DNA from: Cheilinus undulatus
Taxonomy: Eukaryota > Chordata > Actinopteri > Labriformes > Labridae
Reading direction: 5' to 3'
Assembly (NCBI RefSeq): GCF_018320785.1
Contig: NC_054872.1
Location: forward strand, 23,704,769-23,768,768
Length of the DNA: 64,000 bases
Shown: piece by piece, positions 1 to 10,300 of the stretch
Layout of the letters: each line of letters begins with the position of its first letter
How positions within the stretch are numbered: position 1 is the stretch's first letter
Program-made: the position numbers and the translations under genes
Notes under the pieces: generated by a model
Database searches by the model: none
Seen by the model: only the letters and a program-made list of their open reading frames with translations
Told to the model about the DNA's origin: nothing

Positions 1-32
1 TAGATTATTTTAGTCCAATTTCTTTACAGTTA

Positions 33-1010
33 CACTATATTGCCAAAAGTATTCACTCACCTGCCTTGACTCACATATGAACTTAAGTGACATCCCATTC
101 TTAATCCATACGGTTTATTATGAAGTCAGTCCACCCTTTGCAGCTATAACAGCTTCAACTCTACTGGGAAGGCTTTCCACAAGGTTTAGGAGTGTGTTTA
201 TGGGAATTTTTGACCATTCTTCAAGAAGCGCATTTGTGAGGTCACACACTGATGTTGGACGAGAAGGCCTGGCTCTCAGTCTCCGTTCTAATCCATCCCA
301 AAGGTGTTCTATTGGGTTGAGGTCAGGACTCTGTGCAGGCCAGTCAAGTTCATCCACACCAAACCCCCTCATCTACAAAGGGGCCATCACCAAACTGTTC
401 CCACAAAGTTGGGAGAATGGAATTGTCCAGAATCTCTTGGTATGCTGAAGCATTCAGAGTTCCTTTCACTGGAACTAAGGGGCCAAGCCCAGCTCCTGAA
501 AAACAACCCCACACCATAATCCTCCCTCCACTAAACTTTACACTTCACACAATACAGTCAGACAAGTACCATTCTCCTGGCAACCACCAGACCCAGACTA
601 GTCCATCAGATTGCCAGATGGAGAAGTGCGATTCGTCACTCCAGAGAACTTGTCTCCAATGCTCCAGAGTCCAATGGCGGCGTGCTTTACACCACTGCAT
701 CCAACACTTTGCATTGCACTTGGTGATGTATGGCTTGGATGCAGCTGCTTGGCCATGGAAACCCATTCCATGAAGCTCTCTATGCACTGTTCTTGAGCTA
801 ATCTGAAGGCCACATGAAGTTTGGAGGTCTGTGGCAATTGACTGCAGAAAGTTGGCAACCTCTGCGCACTATGCGCCTCAGCATCAGCTGACCCCTCTCT
901 GTCATTGTACGTGGCCTACCACTTGGTGGCTGAGTTGCTGTTGCTCCCAGTCGCTTCGACTTTGTTATAATACCACTGACAGTTGACTGTGGAATTTTGG
1001 CAATATAATG
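33..1010 (-). mobile_element. Tc1-like DNA transposon, internally deleted, with dead transposase
   Basis: Terminal inverted repeats are readable at both ends: CACTATATTGCCAAAA at the left and the reverse complement of CATTATATTGCCAAAA at the right. Each is flanked by the TA dinucleotide (31-32 and 1011-1012) expected of Tc1/mariner insertion. The minus strand encodes pieces of a DD34E transposase. A segment around 545-787 holds WSDESHFSIW (first catalytic Asp). The stretch 118-372 holds the SPDLNPIEHLWD motif (the Glu block) and the usual C-terminus. The part between them that should carry the second Asp is missing near 365-395. The N-terminus is also lost: the right terminal repeat joins almost directly to helix-turn-helix coding sequence near 990. 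Frameshifts separate the pieces. It is a non-autonomous fossil of about 980 bp, where family members are about 1.6 kb. Confidence 0.88.
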
Positions 1011-1015
1011 TATTT

Positions 1016-1905
1016 CTGTCCTGAAAAGAGCCCTGATCAGCTAATTAAATCAAACGCCTGCAAAAGTTTCCTGAGCCTTCATTCTCTCATTATGGTTCAG
1101 TTCACACTACCACAATCATGAAAAAGACTACTGACTTGGCATTTTTCCAGAAGACAATCACTGACACTCTCCACAAGGAGGGTAAGCCATAGAAAGTCAC
1201 TGCTGAAAGGACAGACTTTTCTTAGAGGCTATATCGAAGCATAGTCAAGAAAAGTTGACAAGAAGAGAAAAGTGTGGTAAGAAAAGGTGCACAAGCAACA
1301 TGGATGAGCTTGGCCTTCAGAGGATTGTCAAACAAAGCAGATTCAAGAACTTACAGGAGCTTCACAAAGAGGACTGAGGCTGGAGTCAGTGGATCAAAAG
1401 CTACTACACAGGTGTGTGAAGGAGATGGGCTACAAGTTTGTCAAGCCACTCGTACAGTTAAAGCCAGAAGAATCTTAGGGGAAAAAGAAGTGGACTGCAG
1501 CTTAGTGGTTCAAAGTTCTGTTTTCAAAAAAAAAGTAAATTTCACATTTCATTTGGTCCCAGAGTCTGTAGGAGGATCGGAGAGGCACTGAAAAGGAGCT
1601 TTAAGTCCAGTGGGAAGTTTCCACAGTCAGTGAGGATTTGGGGTGCCATGTCATCTGCTGCTGTTGGCCCGCTGCGCTTTATCAAGTCTGGAGTCAACAC
1701 AGACATCTACCAGGAGATTTTAAAGCTCTTCATGCTTCCATCTGCTGAGAAGCTTCATGGAAATACTGATTTCCTTTTATAGCACGACTTGGCACCTGCC
1801 CACAACGAAGCCAGAAGTACCATAAACTGGTTTACTGACCAACTGGCCTGATCTTTACCCCACTGAGAATCTCCGGGGTCAAGAGGAAGATGAGATACAC
1901 CAGCT
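1016..1905 (+). mobile_element. Tc1-like transposon remnant, second subfamily
   Basis: This stretch runs left to right through a different, commoner fish Tc1-like element. An untranslated leader (about 1016-1110) contains the family-typical run GATCAGCTAATTAA. It is followed by a decayed transposase starting near 1119 (atgaaaaagactactgac). Recognisable blocks include a WGAMSS-like motif near 1640, an SGVNTDIYQEIL-like stretch near 1690, and a corrupted catalytic HDLAPAH block near 1785. In-frame stops and indels are frequent, for example a stop just before the HDLAPAH block. Similarity fades after about 1900 and no right terminal repeat is visible. It begins within a few bases of the right end of the preceding Tc1 copy. 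Dead and 3'-truncated. Confidence 0.8.
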
Positions 1906-2024
1906 GGGATCTCCTCTCTTGGCCATGGAAGCTTGTGTACAAGCCAGAAGCAAAGAAAGGCAAGAGTGAGAAGGAGCTCCTTTTTACTCAAAGAGACAGC
2001 GTTCTGATAAAGGCTGTTTAGAGC

Positions 2025-2842
2025 TGGTTTATACAGGGTCCTACTGGTGCTTTATTTGTAGTACATTTAGAGCAAAGCAAAACACAGGCCTTTCATTTAG
2101 ACCCTCTGTTCTCAACTGGTTGGTTGGGACCAAAACAAAGTCACAAAGCCATATTCAGTAATTCATGAATGTGTATTTGGGGAAAAATGTTGTTAAAAGT
2201 CTAAAATGGGCCTTTTGAAGAATTAGTCTCCTTTATAGTTCCATCACATCTTTTGTTCCATTTCAAGTCAAAACTTCTCCATTTGTCATTATAAATATTT
2301 GGTTATGATTGAACAATTTAAGTTGGGTTGTGAGATGATGCTAAGAAGATGCTGGTGGATCCTGTCACTAGACCAGCTCAAGACTATTTAGTTAGACCAC
2401 AGGACTGTGTTCAAAGGTGTGATGTCTTAGAAAACAACTTGACCATTATTTTCATTTTAAACACCATATTTAAACTAAAACCAAAACCATACTGATGATT
2501 TAGTAATCACTATTACTGAGTCAAACATTACTGTAGGTCTATATATACACAGAGGAATATGCTGACTCTTATCTCCACCAAAGCCCCCAACTCTGTTACC
2601 TCATGACCTAATCTATGGGGTGAAGTACAGACATGAAATGCTCTCATGCTACTTTCAGTTTACCCAGCAAAGACAGGGAGACGTTACATTTAGTAAGTTT
2701 CATCATAATTAGCTACACCGGTAGAAGTGTTACATAGTAAAGAAGTTAAACCAGTATGTTTAGGAACTGGCTCCTGTCAGGCTTTCAGAAACCCTTCACA
2801 CCTAAAACTTTTATTAAGACTCCATGAGGAGAAAAGTAGTGA
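2025..2842. other. Intergenic, unassigned; possible hAT end
   Basis: No coding potential is seen. At about 2110-2155 the sequence resembles the end of a Charlie-like hAT element (TTCTCAACTGGTTGGTTGGG), matching the terminal motif also seen near 6240 and 26030 in this window. No partner end or target duplication was found, so the rest is left unassigned. Confidence 0.35.
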
Positions 2843-4398
2843 TTGACAGATTTCCATCTTTATTAAAAACAGTGTTTATACATTAATTACAATGTTAATT
2901 CCAGTCACATGTCTGTGCCGTGTTTTATGGCATGCAATGATTCATTCACCACAATGTAAGGCAAGGCATAGTAAGCACACATCAGCTTAAGTGATAACTT
3001 CATTTTGAAACCAGGACTACAAAAAGGCACTTAATAGTGTTTGGAAATGTTACACATCTTGATCTACTTTAGCTATTCTGCATAAACAATTTTATCATTA
3101 GGGCTATATGACTGATTTGTTATAAATATTTTAAGGTTAAAGAAATGAAAAAGACTTCTCACAACACGTAACTCATTCACAATACTTGATTCATATGTGG
3201 CCATTGAAATGTTATAAAAGAACATTACACAAAAATTTACATTTTCATGATTGTACCAAAACATTTTTTACAGGTTCAAAATATATTCTGACTCATTGCA
3301 TTCATATTGAAATCGAGGTAACTTCTATGTAATGCATAAATCACTGTACCAGTACTACAACCACCAACAAACTATGAAATTCAATACCACTTAACAGCAA
3401 TTTATCAGCACTGCAATGCATCATTGTCACTTCTAAGCTGCAACGATTAAAAGTCCCTTTTCCTTAAAAACTCAATAGCACTCTCCGCCACGTTCTGAAC
3501 ATAATGACACTTTTTGAGAGCTCCAGTGGTCACCACTTGAATTGTACCAGTGCACATCACGTGATGCTGACTGCTTGGAATCAATACATGTCTCTGTGCT
3601 GCAAACAGACTTGTTTTACAGGTACAGATGGTTGCCCGTGGCTGCACAAAGCCAATACCCAACAGACAGAGAAAGGCTTAGCACCGCAGATAAATGACCA
3701 TAGGATGTCGTGGCAAGGAAGAGCTGAGATTAGACTGACAGTCTGCAAGGACTCAAAGTGTGATGATGTGGATTTACATCCAAGTCTAGCAGCAAAAAGG
3801 GGAAGCCCGGGTCTTATCTGCAGGGCGTGTCATATTAGTGTTATCTGACTCTTACACTCACCTCTGTCGGGGGCTCTTCTGCAGGGTTCCCCCTGACATC
3901 CCCAGCACCAAAACACTCCAGCTACTGTAGTCATAGGGAGGCCTAACCTTGCCAATCAGAAAAATCTGAAGTCAAAGCTCATTAAAGGGGAACCAGTTAT
4001 GAAAAGTCTGAGGTATAAACAGAGTTCCTTGTTGCTGATAGTCCAGTAACTAGAATGCAGCAGTAAGATAATACAGCTCATACATATATAAACTCATCAG
4101 GGAAAAGGAAGAGAGTTCCTTAACAAGGAGCGTTTGATGAGGAGTTTGGTTAAGAGAAGTTTTCTTTACCAATCAATCAAGCTAAAAACTATTAACTGAA
4201 TATAAAGTGATTTTACACACTACATTATCATACAGAAAGAGGTAATACAACGCACTAACAGCAGAGGCAAATAAGTAAAAAATAAGTGAAAAATTGTTTC
4301 GTATCCTTAACATTTCCACAATAGCATCCTTCAAACTTCATTTAACCCCGTGCAAGAAAACAGACAAACAAACAAACAAAGTTAAAAGCATCTTATGC
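2843..4398 (-). other. serinc2: Candidate serinc2 3' UTR with poly(A) signal
   Basis: Downstream of the serinc2 stop codon on the minus strand, the first well-formed AATAAA that I favour lies at 2859-2864 (TTTATT on the plus strand). Cleavage would fall near 2843. This gives a 3' UTR of about 1.55 kb without an intron. Small open frames on either strand here (for example 3447-3662 and 3504-3848) look like chance: they have no family similarity I recognise. The UTR end is an inference from the signal alone; other, weaker signals could be used. Confidence 0.45.
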
Positions 4399-7300
4399 TC
4401 AGCTGAAATCTCTGTCAGGGAAGAGAAGAGGGGCAATGAGGGTCCAGAGGTAGAGGCCGAGACCCAGCCAGCTAGAGCTCATCTTCACCCACACGGCAGG
4501 CATGTTGCTGTCCATGTCCTGGGTTAGGGTATCAGGTCTGTGAGAGAGCACAGAGGAAAAGGAAATTTTTAGAACATTCAACTTAACATTTGTAATTAAA
4601 CTGATGTAGACAGATTTCATGCGAATCATTAAATTGAGCCATTTTCTGAAAACCATATTGACTGTGTTTAAAGCATGGTTGACTTTCAGATGACGCATTG
4701 CCCCCCCTTGTGGTAATACTGCAGGCTTACACTGCCTGTGAGACAACTGCTTCATGTTTTTGCCAGAGAAATATCCATTTTGGTCTGATATGCTGTCAGT
4801 TATGATGTGAAAAGTGATTTTTCTTTTTGTCTCATACTAAAACCTTCCTATGGTAGGCTACATCCTCTGGGTTTAAGTTCTGTTTGAAGTTATGGTATAG
4901 GGTCCACACTAAACCAGATGCTGACACCATGTAGCATATCACTACAGTTAGGTCATAGTTAGGTTACAGCAGGGGTTGGGGACCTTTTTGGTTGAAAGAG
5001 CCTTTTTTGCCTGTACCTCCTTCCAGAAAATCTTTGAAGAGCTGAAAAACACATTTGAACCTTCCAATGAAGGTGGTCAATTAGCCTAAGTCTTTGTCTA
5101 ACTGATTGAGCGAAGGTATGTCCGTTGATATGTTTGATCACACTGATAACTCTCCACTTAGTCATTATTTTATTCTTAATTGGCACGTTTTATGGATAAA
5201 ATAGACAAAATTATTTCAATTTAGCATTGCAAAAAATATTTGTTTATTGCTAAAAAAGTTTCCTTTATTTCAAAATGTTTTTACTTATTATTTTTCATTT
5301 TTACAAAAACAGCCAATAACATCAAATAAAATTAAGAGGACATTCCAAAAAAAAAAGGGGGGGGGGCTTTAAAGTCATCCCGCCCATTGTTCAAGGTTTC
5401 AGTCCAGCTGCAATGGTTCCACCTTTCTCTTGTATTGAAACCATCTGTCCCAGCAATGGTTGAGGGTTTTTGTTTTAAATTTCAGAGGGTGAGTCAGTTT
5501 TTTCCATAGAGATTTCCTCTAAAATTGTGAGCCACTGGGCTATTCCTGGGGGTCACTTTTCAGCCAGCTTCTCGTGATGGCCTTTTTGCATGCGAGAATC
5601 ATTATTTTGGAGAGATACATGTCCTTTTAAGGGATGCAGTTTCCTGGGGGTAAGCCCAGGTATAGCACCCGGGTGTCCCTGGGTATCCCCATCGCAAAAA
5701 TCTTTTTCAGGATCTGGATAACTCCTTCCCAAAATGTTTGAATTTTAATACATGACCAGAATATATGAGAACGACTGGCAAACATATAGCCACATTTCCT
5801 CCAGTAATGTTGTTGTATGTCCCTGTGTTTAGATTTAACGTGTGGTGTGATAAAAAAATCGGATTTAAATTTTTTCAGCCAAATTGTCTCCATCCCTTTA
5901 AACTAGTAGTGGTCTGCTGGGTTATCGAAATTGTTTGCCAGTCATCCTTTGATAGAACAACATTCATTTCTTTTTCCCATTTGATTTAACATAGAATATG
6001 TCATTTCCCATGTGGTTTTGTAGGCCATTATATAGTTTAGGTACAATTTTAGTGGGGGTTTGTTTGTATGCATCTGTAAACACTTTCACCACCTTTATTT
6101 CAAATTTCTGGCAGAGAGAGAGCCACTTTGGAGGGGCAAAAGAGCTGCATGTGGCTCCAGAGCCGCGGGTTCTCGACACCTGGATTACATCATGAGAATG
6201 CAAGGAACTTCTTTCCTAGTATTGTTGCATCTAAAACAGTGGTTCTCAACTGGTAGGTTGGGACCCAAAAGGGGGCTGTGGTGCTCTTTTCAGCAGGTTA
6301 CAGGAGTGTGCTAGGAAGTCTAAAAACAGAAGCCCTAAGTAGGCATTAAGTAAACTCAAACATATCTTTAAGTCTTCCTATGATGACAAGTTAATTTCGG
6401 TATTTGTATCTACAATTCTACTTATTGATCTCCTGCTCTTTGGAAATAGATCTCGATTTTGAAGAGTTAAAATGATCTCTACTTATGGAAAATAAAAGCA
6501 GGGATAAGAAACAAAGTCATCACAAATTTTTGAGAGGTGTTATCTACTGTAGGGAAAGCACTGCTAACAACAACAGTCAAACCCTCTGTTCCCCTTATCC
6601 CCTAGAGAGTCAACCCACCCATTAAACATTACACCATGACAACTGTATTTTTACTAGGACTTTGCACCACCCAGAAGCTCAGCATAAAATCTTATTTACA
6701 ATTCATGCCTCCGTAGAAACCATCTAAACTGTTAAAGACCCTTAAAAAGACCAAAAGAGTGTGTAAACTCTCCTCTGACTAAGAAGTTACATTCAAGACA
6801 GGTAAATTTTAATTAAAGCATAGCTGGGGCAAACCAGCACTGATCAATAGAAGTACTTACGGGTACCAGTTGGTGAGAGTCATCATGATGTACAGAGAAG
6901 CCAGACAGAGGTGGAAGTGGAAGAAGGAGTAGCTGTAAGTGACTCCCTCCTCCTCGTTGTCCACAGCTCTGCGTATACCATCTTCTCCCACCACGCCCTC
7001 CCCACCCAAGCCTCCGCCCTCCTCTGTCTGCATCAGCTTGTTAACCTGGGTGTTACTGGATGAGCGGATACTAGAAAAGAGACAGAGAAGACTTTGTATG
7101 AGACTTAAATAATTTCAAAACAGAGATAAAATATGGTTTTGCTCATGTTTAAAGCCTACCTGGCATAGAGGGTGCAGAAGAGGAAGATGACCAAACCAAC
7201 AATGCTCTGAGCGTCCCACAGCTGCACCTCACCTTTGCTGCCGTCACTGGGAGGCTGAACGGCGGTGCTGACGTTTGATACCAGACTCAACAGGCTGGGG

Positions 7301-10300
7301 TTACATTCTCGATCTAACACATCACACACAGAGAGATGCAATATTAGAAAATAAAGCACTTTTAGAGATTATAAAAAATACTGTATATACTTGGCATATC
7401 ATAGATTTTTTTCTGGGTATCAGATTTCCATCTTTGCTGTAATAGCTGTGATTGCTTTTTCACTAAAAAGGGAAGAAAAAACATGAAATTGTTTCTTTTT
7501 CTTTGAAACATGACAACATGTTTTGCAGCACTGCAACATTAGTGTAATACCCCTTTCCCACAAGCCGAAGAACCCGTTTAAACACCCTAACAATCTGCTC
7601 CTGTCAGCAGTGGGAAAGGCTCTAATCGGCATTCAGACCCACATGGACTGACCCCGCAATGGACACGGGTTTTTATCCGCTTGCCTCCGATCTGCTCCAG
7701 TGGGAGCGTCACACCCAGGTGAAAGCGGGATGACTTTGGCGTAATGTGCCTACGTCATAATATCGCACCTGTAACTTGGGGCAACAAAAGGACGCCGGCA
7801 GCTGAGGGACAAGCATTGTTGATTTTTGGACTCAGCGTCTGAGATTTATATTTGCAAGATGGCACAGCACTGGCATGACAGCGAGATCAGAGAGCTTCTA
7901 TTGATCCGTGGAGAAGAGGGGATTTGGCTCCAGGTCACAGGGACTGTGCGAGACACACCTATACACAACAACATAACTAAAATGTTGACTGAGTGTTAGC
8001 TGTGATTTGGGGCGCTGATGATGATGTAATCAACGTGATGGCATCAGCTTGACGCACCAGAGGAGAAAAAAAAACAAAAAAACAAAAAACAAAACAAAAA
8101 AAAAACAGCCACGCAGCTCGTCTGCTGGCAATGGAAAAGGAGTCACTTGCCAATTGTTACGGGTTTACCCGCATTTAAAAAACCCGCTTTTACACGCTAA
8201 TTTTAGTGGGAAAGCAGTATAACATTATAGTTCCCTCTAATGTCATGTATTATTTACACCTTTCTCATTTTCAGTGAAAGATGAAAACTTACACTATGTA
8301 AGCTGTGGAAATGCACTTTTACTCTACTGCTGAGTATAAATTGATCTCAAGGGTCTACATACAGAAAATGTCTAAGAGTGCAGCCACTACAAGCTATTCT
8401 ATTGTTACATTTCACACAATGACATAAGATGAAACAAGAAAGATGAGCTACCTATTGGAAAATACAGCTCTTTGTTGTTACAGTATGTCACTCAAAACGT
8501 AACCAGTATAATTAGTGTGTTGCAGTAGAAAATCAGTAAATATATTTAAAAAAATGTAAGTGCAATCACAGCTGAGGAAGCTCTAATAGAGGGCCGAGAC
8601 TTGGCTGAAAGACCAGAGGGGACTCACTTGGATTGTTCGTCATAGCAGACCAGGTGACGTACATGGTGTATAGGGAGATGAGAGAAGCCTGGAGCAAACC
8701 TGAGTGTGGCTGTTTTTCCTGTAAGGAGTAAAAAAATATACAATCAATTGAATTTTAATGTATTTCTAAGCAAAGTACCTTATGTTGAGCTACCTCGAAA
8801 TCAATCTGTTGAATCTGGAAATGACTTCTACAAAAAATGACTTGAGTCATTCAAAAGGAGGGAAATACTGACTAGGGTATTAACATTTCAACTCCTAACT
8901 TTACAGTACAGAAAGAAGACTACTAACTTACATTAGTAAGGGAAGTTCACTCTATTCATGTCAAAGCTCCATTCACATTATTTATCTTTTATATCCTTGG
9001 ATTTTATATTCCAAACTCTCTTGAACGGATGTTGATATTTGTTGGAATATATAACCAAATTTTGATTCAGCAAAATATAAAAACAAAATGCCAGTGATCT
9101 CATTTAAAATTGTGACCATAATGGATGTAGCAGGAAGCTATCAGCTGGCCAAATTTAACTAGTTAACTCCAAAGTCATGTTTAACTGCACAGGATTTTGA
9201 GATTTGAGAGTGGAGATTGTAGTTACTGTTAAATGACTCTGCTAGTGCGTAGTGTATTGTTGGTCATCATCAAATACTATCAGAAAAGATCTGTTACATC
9301 TGTAATTATTTGTCATCATGTGTGAGATCTTACATTTTCAAAATCAGTTAAGATTTTATGTGTCAGGTGGCTTTCACACTAGGGGCCCGGTCCTGGATCT
9401 GAGTGCACTTGAGCTCAAAGTCCAGTTCGTTTTGGTAGTGTGAATGCAAACGACCCACACCCGGGCAGCGGGCCCACTTGGGGGGTGGTCTCGGGCGTGA
9501 TTCAAGTGGACTCTGGCATGGTTCAGATGAGATGTGAATGCAACCGCGCTCAGATACGGGACAGAGTGTCATATCAGCTTTAAGACATCTTAAAAACTAA
9601 GCTTCTTTCCACAGTGTGGCAGTTTGTTCACATTTTTCCTCAATAAAGGGCAGAAACCATCAGAATCCAGCCAATAAACGGTCTGTTGTGACTCATCTTA
9701 CAGATGAACACAAGTTGGAGTCAGTGAGAGGGGGTGCAAAGGCAATAAAAGTCTCCTGACACCTCAAAAACCGCTGTATCTGCACAGCGCTAGCCCGTTT
9801 AATTCTCTGAGCTGTAGTAGATGTGCAGATACAAAGAGCGAAGTTCCTGGCATCTTATAAAGTGATTTTTTTAATCATCCAAGGCTGCAGGATGGACTTT
9901 TTGCTGGGTCAAAACAAAAATAATCTTCTTCAGGTCATGACCCCAGTGGTTGCCATGGTAGCTTCTTCTTCTTTCTCCTCCTTTGCAGGGTTGTAAACCA
10001 GCTACGTGCATACCGCCACCTGCTGTTTCAGACCGAGTAAATACGCAAGTGCGCCCAGGCACGGTTCAATGTTGCCAGTGTGAAAGCAAGCCGGGGGGGG
10101 AACGGGGAGGGGGAGGAATCGCGCTGCGGCGCGGTTTGAAACAACTGAGCCTAATGTGAAAGCGCCCTAAGTGTGCGCCAAGCTTAAGACCACACACTGC
10201 AGACATGTTCTTTCACGCTGGATCATGAAAACAAACCATTTTGTCAAACATATTACTTCTTCTCAATAAAAAATGCTCTTCTCTGAATCAGCAGTTCTGT

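Noticed and set aside
3447..3848. Overlapping open frames on both strands, up to 114 codons
   Set aside because: They lie in the serinc2 3' UTR, show no domain and no splice context.
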